This document shows positions 56,200-64,000 of a stretch of DNA of 64,000 bases, in pieces. Below the pieces are notes generated by a model that was given only the letters and a program-made list of their open reading frames with translations, did no database searches and had not been told where the DNA came from. Origin of the DNA: an uncultured Verrucomicrobiales bacterium (GTDB lineage Bacteria > Verrucomicrobiota > Verrucomicrobiia > Verrucomicrobiales > Akkermansiaceae); contig CASICJ010000006.1 in NCBI GenBank assembly GCA_949373085.1, positions 50,315 through 114,314 on the forward strand. The letters run 5' to 3'. The first letter of the stretch is position 1. Each line of letters opens with the position of its first letter. The position numbers and the translations under genes are program-made.

Positions 56200-57699
56200 G
56201 TGGCTTCCTTCAACACCTCCCCAGCAATCGTTCCGCGACAATTTTTAGCGGCCTTTATCCTGACCACTTGTTGCTTTTCACTCTGGGGATTCGCCAACGA
56301 TTACACCAATCCACTCGTTAAAGTTTACGAGCAAGTTTTCATTATTCCCACCGCCCAAGCCGCGTGGCTTCAATTTGCATTCTACTTTGGTTACTTTTGT
56401 ATGGCTCTTCCAGCCGCCTTCTTTATTCGACGGTTTTCTTACAAAGGAGCCATCCTTGTGGGGCTTGCCCTTTATGCTTTAGGAGCGCTCCTCGCCATCC
56501 CAGCAAGCCTCGCCATCTCTTTCCCAATTTTCGTCTTAGGTTCTTACATTATCCCATGCGGACTCGCCTTTTTGGAAACGGCCTGCAATCCCTACATTCT
56601 TGCAATGGGCCCTCGTGAGACCGCAACACAACGCCTCAATCTTGCCCAAGCCTTTAATCCCATCGGCTCTCTAACCGGCATGGCTATTGCCACCTTCATT
56701 CTTGCTCCCCAACTTGAAATCAACAAATTCACCGAAGATCTCGGCAAAAACGATCCGTCTGCCACCAAATTCATCTTCACTCCTGATTCCCCTTTACCCG
56801 AAGGCGCGAAAATTGAGGGTGAAAATGTGATTCTTAGCGGAGACGTAATCGTCCCACTTTACGAGAAGATTCCCATCTTCTCCGAGGAACTTCCTGGAGT
56901 TCTTTCGGGCGCCACTTCCGACGCGCTCAAAGGAATCAACGCAACTCAGCCCGAAGAGTTCAAAAGACTCCAAGCCGCTGACCTCGCTAATGTCCGCACT
57001 CCATATCTCGTCATCGCAATTATCGTTATTCTCTTTTTTCTTCTCTTTGCTTTTTCAAAAATGCCAACTTTTAGAAGTGCCGAAAAAGAAGCTCCCTTCC
57101 TTGAAATTACCCTTCGTATCTTTCGCAGAGGTCATTTTGCCGGAGGTGTGGTCGCGCAAGCATTTTATGTGGGTGCTCAGATCATGTGCTGGACCTACAT
57201 TATTCACTACGGTATGGAAGAGGTCGGTTTAAGTCTGGCAAAAGCTCAGAATTGGAACATTGCTTCGATGATCCTCTTTTTGAGTAGCCGGTTTGTCTGC
57301 ACTTGGCTTCTTCGTATTATCAACCCTGGAAAGCTCTTGATGATTTTTGCACTTGGTGGACTTGGCTTTGTGTGTGGGGCAATTCTCATGCCAGGCTATC
57401 CCGGCCTCATTTGCTTAGTTTGCGTCTCGGGATGCATGTCGCTCATGTTTCCCACTATTTACGGGATTGCATTAGATGGCATGGAAGAAGAAGAAGCAAA
57501 ACTCGGCTCAGCTTTCCTGATCATGGCTATTGTGGGCGGTGCAGTTGGAGCCAAAATTCAGGGAAACCTGATCACCTCTTACGGAGTCCCTGTTTCGTTC
57601 AATCTAGTTGCGATCTGCTTTATTGTGATCGCCGGATATGGATATCTTTCGTTCAACCGGTTCCATCCAAATCTCTATTCCGATCAGAAAGGAAAATAG
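56200..57699 (+). CDS. FucP-type sugar:H+ symporter (MFS)
   Basis: Inner-membrane transporter of 499 residues with about 12 hydrophobic helices. LWGFANDYTNPLVKVYEQVF and AAWLQFAFYFGYFCMALPAA with LETACNPYILAMGP and NLAQAFNPIGSLTG are the FucP/sugar MFS hallmarks, the Asn-Pro and Asp motifs included. A non-membrane loop of about 90 residues between helices 6 and 7 (about 165-265) is longer than in E. coli FucP. L-fucose or another sugar released from algal polymers is a likely substrate. Confidence 0.93.
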   Translation: MASFNTSPAIVPRQFLAAFILTTCCFSLWGFANDYTNPLVKVYEQVFIIPTAQAAWLQFAFYFGYFCMALPAAFFIRRFSYKGAILVGLALYALGALLAIPASLAISFPIFVLGSYIIPCGLAFLETACNPYILAMGPRETATQRLNLAQAFNPIGSLTGMAIATFILAPQLEINKFTEDLGKNDPSATKFIFTPDSPLPEGAKIEGENVILSGDVIVPLYEKIPIFSEELPGVLSGATSDALKGINATQPEEFKRLQAADLANVRTPYLVIAIIVILFFLLFAFSKMPTFRSAEKEAPFLEITLRIFRRGHFAGGVVAQAFYVGAQIMCWTYIIHYGMEEVGLSLAKAQNWNIASMILFLSSRFVCTWLLRIINPGKLLMIFALGGLGFVCGAILMPGYPGLICLVCVSGCMSLMFPTIYGIALDGMEEEEAKLGSAFLIMAIVGGAVGAKIQGNLITSYGVPVSFNLVAICFIVIAGYGYLSFNRFHPNLYSDQKGK

Positions 57700-57843
57700 T
57701 TGGGCACAATCCGTAAAATTACCCGGCTATCAGGAAAAATCAGAGGGACGGACTTTAAAACCCTCAAGAAAGCCATTAAGAATCCCTGTGATCGTGAAAA
57801 CTGCTTGATCCCCACGCCCAGCCATCCAAGCTTCCGCCACCAG

Positions 57844-58620
57844 ATGAAAACACACACATCCTCCTATCGCAAACGAGGGTTCACTCTCGTCGAACTCCTC
57901 GTCGTCATTGCAATCATCGCGACTCTTGCTGGAATTGCCCTGGTGGCAGTCCGCTCTGGGCTCGCAGCGGCTGATGCCGGAAAGACCACCAAGAACATGA
58001 AGGAAATCTACACTGCCCTCACTTTTCTTCAGTCCGAGGGTGTAAATACTGGCTATCATTCCCCTGATACCTTCCCTCCCTACAAAGGGAGCCTTCAGGA
58101 CTCGCAGCAAGCTTCATTCGTGTGGTGGGACCTCGTAGCCGAAGCGGCTGACTTTGCTGAGGCAGATGGTTCCAGCTATCGATGGGGGTTACCATTTTCA
58201 GAAACGATTCTTCAGAACCCACTTTCCAAGAAGAAGCTTGGCCAAGGCAAAACGGAATATGATTCACTCTACAACGAACCAACTTTGAGCCTCGGAAGTT
58301 ACGCCTACAATGCCGAGCTTGGGGGTGACGTCAGTAATGATGCCATGGAAGAAAATGTTTATAAGGTCCGCTTGAGCGCCGTCAAAGATGGTCCCAGTAC
58401 AATCTATTTTGGCGAAACCGATGACAACTTGGAATCACACGGCTGGGTATTCAGTAACGTCAACAACGCCCCTCAGGGAAACCATAAGGAGAAGGTGCAC
58501 TGCTGCATGCTAGACGGACACGTTGAAATGATTCTCAATAAACACCTCAAGGAGCCCTCGATCTTTGAGTTCTATACGAAAATTAAAGATAAGAATTACT
58601 CGGCCAAGCCCTCTAATTAA
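57844..58620 (+). CDS. type II secretion/type IV pilin-like pseudopilin (DG-motif)
   Basis: Protein of 258 residues from ATG 57844; the open frame continues upstream to 57700 without natural sequence. Prepilin peptidase site is RG/FTLVELLVVIAII, with Glu5 of the mature protein. The C-terminal part has HCCMLDGHVEM, the His-x-x-x-x-DG-like motif common in the abundant pseudopilins of Verrucomicrobiota and Planctomycetota. Such proteins are probably exported through a type II system and surface-associated. A strong terminator follows. Confidence 0.92.
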   Translation: MKTHTSSYRKRGFTLVELLVVIAIIATLAGIALVAVRSGLAAADAGKTTKNMKEIYTALTFLQSEGVNTGYHSPDTFPPYKGSLQDSQQASFVWWDLVAEAADFAEADGSSYRWGLPFSETILQNPLSKKKLGQGKTEYDSLYNEPTLSLGSYAYNAELGGDVSNDAMEENVYKVRLSAVKDGPSTIYFGETDDNLESHGWVFSNVNNAPQGNHKEKVHCCMLDGHVEMILNKHLKEPSIFEFYTKIKDKNYSAKPSN

Positions 58621-58644
58621 TTCTTTAAATTCATTCTGATCTTT

Positions 58645-58674
58645 AAAAAGGCGGCTTCAAGCCGCCTTTTTAAT
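58645..58674 (+). terminator. rho-independent terminator after the pseudopilin
   Basis: AAAAGGCGGCTT pairs with AAGCCGCCTTTT around a one-base centre, a GC-rich core with flanking A and T runs, 25 bases after the stop. It should work well in the plus direction. Confidence 0.9.
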
Positions 58675-58773
58675 GGCTCTGGAGTCCGCAAAAAAACCAT
58701 TGAACGGTGCCTAAACTTCGTTTTATGAATTATCTCGAATGGCCTTATTAAAGATAAGCTCCCGTCCGAAGCG

Positions 58774-59733
58774 ATGCCCATTATCCACTCCTCTTATCAG
58801 CCTCCTCTCTCCTTAAGGAACGGTCACCTTTCAACCATCTACCCCACTCTTTTCCGACGTCTAGGCTCGCCATCGACCGATCGAGAGCGTCTCGAACTTC
58901 CCGATGGAGATTTCATAGATCTCGATTGGTCGGATCGAAAATATTCACGCCTCGCTATCATTGGCCATGGGTTGGAAGGAGAATCATCCACGAAATATAT
59001 GCGAGGGATGTCGCTTGCCCTTCGAAGAAGAAGCTGGGACACCCTTGCGTGGAATTGCCGAGGGTGCTCAGGCGAACCCAATCGACTCTTACGCTCCTAT
59101 CATTCTGGGGTTAGTGATGATCTAGGCCACGTCATAGATCATGCCATTTCAAAAGGTTATCAATCAGTCGCACTCATAGGATTTAGTCTTGGAGGGAACA
59201 TTGTTCTCAAATATTTGGGTGAACAGGGATCCAAGCTCCACCCCGAAGTAAAAGCCGGAGTCGCTTTTTCCGTGCCCTGCGATCTGACATCAAGCTCGCT
59301 GCGACTTGCAGATTGGGACAATAAAATTTACATGTCTCGGTTTATGAATGGGCTGAAGGAAAAAATCATCCAGAAGGACAATAAGTTTCCAGGAAAGCTA
59401 AATCTAGCTGGAATCAAGCGTATCAAAAATTTTAAGCAATTTGATGATCGTTTTACCGCACCTCTAAATGGGTTTATCGATGCTCGCGATTATTGGGTGC
59501 GCGCCAGCAGTAAACCGCACCTCGAAAATATCCAAATTCCGTCACTCCTAGTTCAGGCAGCCAACGACCCATTTCTTCCCGAACCTTGCTTTCCCCGAAA
59601 AATTGCTAAAGCCAGCAAGTCACTTCATCTCGAAATTCCCCGCCACGGAGGACACGTCGGCTTTATTAGCCGGGGATCCGAATACTGGTCGGAAAGGCGC
59701 TGCGCTAAATTTATTGAAGAAGTAATACCTTAA
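58774..59733 (+). CDS. YheT-family alpha/beta hydrolase
   Basis: Protein of 319 residues. LRNGHLSTIYPTLFRR is the conserved head of YheT/ABHD1-3-type hydrolases. HGLEGESSTKYMRGMSLALRRRSWDTLAWNCRGCSGEPN, in parts, contains the oxyanion His-Gly. GFSLGGNIVLKYLGEQG has the nucleophile Ser, ANDPFLPEPCFP carries the Asp, and GGHVGFI the His. Substrates are unknown, possibly lipids. The gene stands alone after a terminator. Confidence 0.93.
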   Translation: MPIIHSSYQPPLSLRNGHLSTIYPTLFRRLGSPSTDRERLELPDGDFIDLDWSDRKYSRLAIIGHGLEGESSTKYMRGMSLALRRRSWDTLAWNCRGCSGEPNRLLRSYHSGVSDDLGHVIDHAISKGYQSVALIGFSLGGNIVLKYLGEQGSKLHPEVKAGVAFSVPCDLTSSSLRLADWDNKIYMSRFMNGLKEKIIQKDNKFPGKLNLAGIKRIKNFKQFDDRFTAPLNGFIDARDYWVRASSKPHLENIQIPSLLVQAANDPFLPEPCFPRKIAKASKSLHLEIPRHGGHVGFISRGSEYWSERRCAKFIEEVIP

Positions 59734-59894
59734 GATCCATGTTTTTTCTACTTTTGCATGTGCTTCTCATTGCAAGATTGAGATTCCCAAGTCAATCCAC
59801 AGTGTCAAACTATCACCTGAGGTGAGACCTTAACTCACCAAAAACAACATCGCGTTTCCTTTCAGAATAACGGCGAGAAAACCTCATCACCTGA

Positions 59895-59911
59895 ACTCGA
59901 TAAAATCGAGT
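59895..59911 (+). promoter_or_regulatory. 7-bp inverted repeat before the sulfatase gene
   Basis: ACTCGAT and ATCGAGT (59895-59901 and 59905-59911) flank AAA, 20 bases before the start codon. A second palindromic piece, CACCTGAGGTG, lies about 80 bases upstream. Either could be a repressor site; a LacI-type regulator is encoded 3.8 kb away. Weak evidence. Confidence 0.3.
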
Positions 59912-59931
59912 CCACCAGTCCAACTCGACCC

Positions 59932-61317
59932 ATGACCAATTACATTCTTATCATTACAGCAATCTGTCTTTTTACTCCTTTGCAAACCAGTATTGCCGAA
60001 CAGATTAAAAATGTCCTTCTTATCGTCTCCGATGATCTCAAGGCGAGTTCACTCGGTTGCTATGGTAACAAAATTTGTAAAACTCCCAACCTTGACCGAC
60101 TCGCCGCGAACGGAATGGTCTTCGAGCGAGCCTACTGTCAAGGGACTTGGTGCGCCCCGTCCCGACTCTCGTTCATGCACAGCCGTTATCAAGGAAGTGA
60201 CGGCCAAAACATGGGGAGCCATTTTCGATCTCAGGGATTGCACAGTGCTCGAGTTGGAAAAATCTACCATATGCGAGTCCCAGGGGATATTATCGCGGGG
60301 ACCGATGGTCAGGATATCCCATCCACCTGGGACGAAAAATTTAATACAAGCGGACTGGAAGCTCACACCCCAGGCACCTATGCCTGCCTCAATCGAAACA
60401 TCTTCACCGATAAATCGGAAAACCGCGAATCAACCGGGATGCCTCACCGGATGTTTGTCTCCGTCGATTACAACGGCGATGGTTCCGATCAGCCTGATTG
60501 GAAAGCTGCCGAAAAGACCGTCGAACTTCTAAAGAAGCACAAGGATAAGCCTTTCTTTATCGCAACCGGATTTGTCCGCCCACACTACCCCAGCGTTGCT
60601 CCTTCAAAATACTTCGATAAATACCCTTTCAAAAAGATGCCGCTTCCTCAGGTCCCCGAAAACGATCTTGATGACATCCCGAAAGCCGGACTCGCAAAGA
60701 TGACCAGTCAAAAAAGCGGTATCGCCAAATGGCCCGACAACCAAAGGAGAATGTGGGCCGCCTATTATGCAACGGTCACTTACATGGATGAACAGCTCGG
60801 AAAAATTCTGGATGAACTTGAGCGGCTTAAGTTAAGGGATTCGACTGTTATCGTCTTTCTCAGCGATCATGGATACCACCTTGGAGAACACAATTTCTGG
60901 CAAAAGAGTAACCTCCACGAGGAGGTTACTCGTGTCCCAGTGATCATTTCAACCCCGGGACTAAAATCGGGGCGGACCCGATCTCTCGCCGAACTCATCG
61001 ACATTTATCCAACTCTTTGCTCTTTACTTGAAGTTCCAATTCCAAAATCTGTGCTTGGAAAAAGCCTCCTCCCAACACTCAAAGATCCTAATGTGAGCCC
61101 GCGCACTAACGCTCTCTCCTTAACCCGGGGAAGCCACAGCCTACGCACCGACCGCTGGGCCTACATGAAATACAAAAACGGCGATGAAGAGCTTTACGAC
61201 ATGAGTGTAGATCCGGCTCAGTTCACTAACCTTGCAAAGAAAAAAGAGCACCAATCCATAAAACTGAAGCTCTTCAATCAACTCAAGAAGCGACTTAAAT
61301 CAGCCCTACTCCCCTGA
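59932..61317 (+). CDS. secreted sulfatase, iduronate-2-sulfatase-like
   Basis: Protein of 461 residues with a signal peptide (CLFTPLQTSIAE). Metal-binding LLIVSDDLKASSLGCYG, formylglycine Cys74 in GTWCAPSRLSFMHSRY, HSARVGKIYHM, FFIATGFVRPHYP and LSDHGYHLGEHNFW are all typical of S1 sulfatases acting on sugars. Its 3' end overlaps the convergent GH81 gene by 12 bases. It probably removes sulfate from an algal glycan. Confidence 0.94.
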   Translation: MTNYILIITAICLFTPLQTSIAEQIKNVLLIVSDDLKASSLGCYGNKICKTPNLDRLAANGMVFERAYCQGTWCAPSRLSFMHSRYQGSDGQNMGSHFRSQGLHSARVGKIYHMRVPGDIIAGTDGQDIPSTWDEKFNTSGLEAHTPGTYACLNRNIFTDKSENRESTGMPHRMFVSVDYNGDGSDQPDWKAAEKTVELLKKHKDKPFFIATGFVRPHYPSVAPSKYFDKYPFKKMPLPQVPENDLDDIPKAGLAKMTSQKSGIAKWPDNQRRMWAAYYATVTYMDEQLGKILDELERLKLRDSTVIVFLSDHGYHLGEHNFWQKSNLHEEVTRVPVIISTPGLKSGRTRSLAELIDIYPTLCSLLEVPIPKSVLGKSLLPTLKDPNVSPRTNALSLTRGSHSLRTDRWAYMKYKNGDEELYDMSVDPAQFTNLAKKKEHQSIKLKLFNQLKKRLKSALLP

Positions 61318-63549
61318 CGTCCTCACCGTCATTCCCGGCTTCGCAATCATCGCGAAACCGTCGGAAAACTTAATTTTCTTCGGCGATGAGGCAAATTGGT
61401 AAGCAGCATAAGTCTTCTTCCCATTTTTTACGTAAATGTTCACCCAAGGGTGCGCTGAAGTGACGCTCCGGTCGTTTCCACCCAGACGATTCAGAGTATG
61501 AATCCAATGATACATAAAGGCATGAGTGTTGCCTCCCTCGAGGCTACAATCGGGGTTATTCCCCAAGTAATTAGCTGCCATTTCCGAGTCCTGTAGAGAA
61601 TTAAACATCACCACTAAATCACCCCAGCCGTTATTGTAGTCGTGACCTTTCTCTCGCTTCTTCACAATTCGATTATGATTCTTTTTCACGTAATCCGGAT
61701 ATCTTCCCATATAAATTGAGGCCGGCGTAAATGGAAGCCAGTTAATACCATGGATACAATCAATATCCGCTGAAAACCAAGTAGAGAAAGCACCCTTACC
61801 ACCCCAAATCATGCCGAGAGCAACCTCAGGGAAGTCTTTAGGAAAGTTGGTGCCCGAAACATCAAACCAATACTCCTCAACTGCAGTTCGCTCAGTATTA
61901 TAAAGGAAGGACCCAGTATTCCTGAGCTTGCTATTCCCTGTCACTTCCCCCCAAAGCATCAAACCATACCAGGCATTCATCGCTTCAGAAGAAGACTCCT
62001 GATTATTTCCATCACCAAACTTGGCATGCCCCGAGGCCCAGGAATGTCCCGCATAAACATCAAAGCACCGGAGGTGTGGAAAGAGCGGGTCCTCCCGATC
62101 GGTCGACGCAATATCCCGAATAAGAAGGTTAACCATCGGCCCCCACTTCTCTGCCCATGTTAGATCAAGACGCGCGACCTCAGCCGCCGCCCGGATAAAG
62201 TAACCGTAATGAAAATGATGATCATTGATTTGCCCATCACTTCCATACGATGGCTTACTGCCAACCAATGTTCCCCAAACTTTATCATAGTAAAAAAGAG
62301 GCGACTTTTCGCCCTCCGACACAAGAAACCAATCTTCGAGTCGACGCCGAATTTCATCAATAAAGAGCTTTTGCAAAGCCTCTTCACCGGCAACTTCTGC
62401 AACTCCGCTTAAGGTTGTCAGCTTGCCCAGAAACTTTCCGTCCCAATAGGTATCAGCAAAAGGCATCTCAAGCTTCGTGGCTTCCTTCTTAAGATAATTG
62501 ACCACCTGTTCTTTGTCCGCAATACCCTCCGCTGGAAGCATCGGCAATAGTCCCTGAATAGGAACGGAAGTCTCAAAACTATCGCCCCTCGCCAACTTCA
62601 TTTCGCCGCGTACCGAGCGGTAGCTTTGGCCAGTCAATACTGCTCGGGAATACTTCCATTGATGTGGATAAAGAGCGAATAAGGTGTCCTTTCCACTCCC
62701 CTCCATAGCCTCAATTTTAAAGCGATACTTAGTCGTTAATTGGCCGTTCACCGGCTCCGATAAAAAATTAGTATCTAGCACATGATGATGAGCACACTCT
62801 GCGAAGCGGGCGAGCGTAGCCTCTTTAGCATCGGGCAAAAGCGCCACTGTGAAATATCCCTTTGAAGATTCATTGATGAAGGTGTCAGTCTTAATTCCGG
62901 TCCAGCTAGATCCTTTTGCTCCAAAAATCCCGTAATGATTTCCCCTAACTGTAACTCCAAAGATGGGGTCACCTTTCTTACCACTCCAGATAATTGGTTG
63001 GTGCGCAAATTTGAGAACCGGGTTTCCACCACCAATACGATTGAAAACGTAGGGGCTCCCGTGCCCAAAGGTTGAACGTAGAAATGATTCTTCTTTTCGA
63101 AACTCAGCGGTGATGAACCAGTCGGAATAATCAGCTAGGCGAGTATCGGGAAATTCCGCCACATTTGAATGTAAGACTAAAAAATCGCCAGTTTCACCAA
63201 TTCCACCACCCATGATATGCCCGCCGGCACCCACGATCCCGGAACCCGGATAGGCGAGGGCAAGTCCGCGTTGATTACAGTTGATCGCGAGGGGATGAGG
63301 AAAAAGGTTCTGCGAATATTTCTCCCAGACAAGAGAGCTCCACCATTGATTGGTCGGGGTTGCTCCTTTAATAAAAGATGTCGAAAAGATTGTCTCAGGA
63401 AGGGGATCGCAATCGGTCGGCCGAACGAGAGAATAGCTACCAATCCCTGCCTTCACACTATCAGCTTTTAGCGAAGGTTTTAGGAAAACCGTCAGACTAA
63501 GCGTGATGAAAATAGAAGACAAAATGGATTGAAGAGCTTGCTGAATCAT
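61306..63549 (-). CDS. GH81 endo-beta-1,3-glucanase (laminarinase)
   Basis: Protein of about 747 residues from ATG 63549 (an earlier in-frame ATG at 63585 adds a leader). A signal peptide-like hydrophobic head is followed by the GH81 catalytic region: TNQWWSSLVWEKYSQNLFPHPLA, NDHHFHYGYFIRAAAEVA, LRCFDVYAGHSWASGHAKFGDGNNQESSSEAMNAWYGL (read in parts) with catalytic Glu residues, and WFSADIDCIHGINWLPF. GH81 enzymes hydrolyse 1,3-beta-glucans such as laminarin. It diverges from a LacI-type regulator, which is likely to control it. Confidence 0.95.
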   Translation of the reverse strand: MIQQALQSILSSIFITLSLTVFLKPSLKADSVKAGIGSYSLVRPTDCDPLPETIFSTSFIKGATPTNQWWSSLVWEKYSQNLFPHPLAINCNQRGLALAYPGSGIVGAGGHIMGGGIGETGDFLVLHSNVAEFPDTRLADYSDWFITAEFRKEESFLRSTFGHGSPYVFNRIGGGNPVLKFAHQPIIWSGKKGDPIFGVTVRGNHYGIFGAKGSSWTGIKTDTFINESSKGYFTVALLPDAKEATLARFAECAHHHVLDTNFLSEPVNGQLTTKYRFKIEAMEGSGKDTLFALYPHQWKYSRAVLTGQSYRSVRGEMKLARGDSFETSVPIQGLLPMLPAEGIADKEQVVNYLKKEATKLEMPFADTYWDGKFLGKLTTLSGVAEVAGEEALQKLFIDEIRRRLEDWFLVSEGEKSPLFYYDKVWGTLVGSKPSYGSDGQINDHHFHYGYFIRAAAEVARLDLTWAEKWGPMVNLLIRDIASTDREDPLFPHLRCFDVYAGHSWASGHAKFGDGNNQESSSEAMNAWYGLMLWGEVTGNSKLRNTGSFLYNTERTAVEEYWFDVSGTNFPKDFPEVALGMIWGGKGAFSTWFSADIDCIHGINWLPFTPASIYMGRYPDYVKKNHNRIVKKREKGHDYNNGWGDLVVMFNSLQDSEMAANYLGNNPDCSLEGGNTHAFMYHWIHTLNRLGGNDRSVTSAHPWVNIYVKNGKKTYAAYQFASSPKKIKFSDGFAMIAKPGMTVRTSGE

Positions 63550-63733
63550 GATCTTAAAATGAGTATTTATAACCAAGCGTGGCACAAAGAGGCCCTACTC
63601 TCAAACAAACATCGGTCAAATTTATTTGCCTGATATTGCACATTCAATCATCCGAGATCATTCTGATTCTTGCTATGCAGCGTATGGATGATCATGCTTT
63701 TCCTATCGACCGGCGGAAATTAATATTATTGCC

Positions 63734-64000
63734 ATGCCCAAAGTGAACCAAAAAGCGATTGCTGATCAGCTCGGGATTTCCCGAGCGACCGTATCACGTT
63801 GCTTTACCAATCATGCGGGCATCAATGCCACGACACGCGCCAAGGTCTTCCAACTGGCAGCCGAAATGGGGTACGCTCACCTTGAATCGCGGAGTCCAGC
63901 TATTAAAAAAGCAAGGAAGAGGGTTAATTTTAACGTTTTGATCTGCAGCGATACCGAAGAGTACTTTCGGGACGACTACAAAAGCCCCGGCGAACAAATT
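63734..64000 (+). CDS. LacI family transcriptional regulator, N-terminal part
   Basis: From ATG 63734 the frame is open to the window edge (89 residues). It has the LacI helix-turn-helix: VNQKAIADQLGISRATVSRCF, TTRAKVFQLAAEMGY (hinge region) and then the start of the ligand-binding domain (FNVLICSDTEE). Divergent from the GH81 gene with a 184-base gap that probably carries operator and promoters. Confidence 0.88.
   Translation, partial: MPKVNQKAIADQLGISRATVSRCFTNHAGINATTRAKVFQLAAEMGYAHLESRSPAIKKARKRVNFNVLICSDTEEYFRDDYKSPGEQI

Noticed and set aside
59810..59845. CACCTGAGGTG and GTGAG...CTCAC palindromes as a terminator of the YheT gene
   Set aside because: The arms are only four or five bases and no T-run follows. 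Possible operator, but too weak to call.

Overview
The window looks like a chromosomal segment of a free-living, probably marine member of the Verrucomicrobiota, likely Verrucomicrobiales-like. The clues are a DG-rich type IV-pilin-like protein with an FTLVELLVVIAII start, two formylglycine sulfatases (one with an autotransporter-type beta-strand repeat tail), a GH81 laminarinase, a FucP-type transporter, secreted TIM-barrel sugar isomerases and many long secreted proteins of mixed domain content. The taxon is inferred from gene content only. There is no sign of phage, insertion sequences or CRISPR.

Layout. 0-3 kb: an M48 protease running off the left edge, LemA and a NIPSNAP-like secreted protein, all on the minus strand. 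3-14 kb: ffh, a double DUF481 outer-membrane protein, a KhpA-type KH protein, a TonB receptor, an NlpC/P60-like secreted protein, a TPR protein, recO, and a secreted ClpP-like serine protease. 14-25 kb: aconitase B, a sugar isomerase, a pRiA4b ORF-3 protein, an Mpv17-like membrane protein, gamma carbonic anhydrase, a YhaM-like exoribonuclease, and an operon joining a short-chain dehydrogenase to a dihydropteroate synthase fused to a RibD-type reductase. 25-30 kb: FAD oxidoreductase, methyltransferase, argB and a BtuB-like receptor under a cobalamin riboswitch, nearly all interrupted by one-base indels. 30-35.5 kb: LysM lipoprotein, DsbD-N protein, hisD, M29 aminopeptidase, and a methionine sulfoxide reductase A whose catalytic cysteine codon is TGA followed by a hairpin, i.e. 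a likely selenoprotein.

35.5-41 kb holds a locus built around EboB-like and EboE-like proteins. It starts with a ferritin-like/ATP-grasp fusion, followed by an ABM monooxygenase, a small protein of unknown function, EboB, a secreted protein and EboE. The canonical EboC prenyltransferase and EboD are absent. 41-46.5 kb: tRNA-Ser, a BLUF photoreceptor, DUF4870, glycerate kinase and fabD (both with indels), tRNA-Asp, trpF, crcB and an acetyltransferase. 46.7-51.3 kb: gltB without gltD. 51.5-64 kb: the polysaccharide-facing end, with sulfatases, TIM-barrel isomerase, FucP transporter, pseudopilin, YheT hydrolase, GH81 and a LacI regulator cut by the right edge.

Reading frames are clean over most of the window, but about twenty single-base indels cluster at about 0.57 kb, 25.7-28.6 kb and 39.0-44.2 kb. 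They hit essential genes such as fabD while the protein sequence between indels stays conserved, so assembly error is the likelier cause. The best candidates for new biology are the TGA-containing MsrA with its SECIS-like hairpin, the EboB/EboE-centred locus and the FolP-RibD_C fusion.
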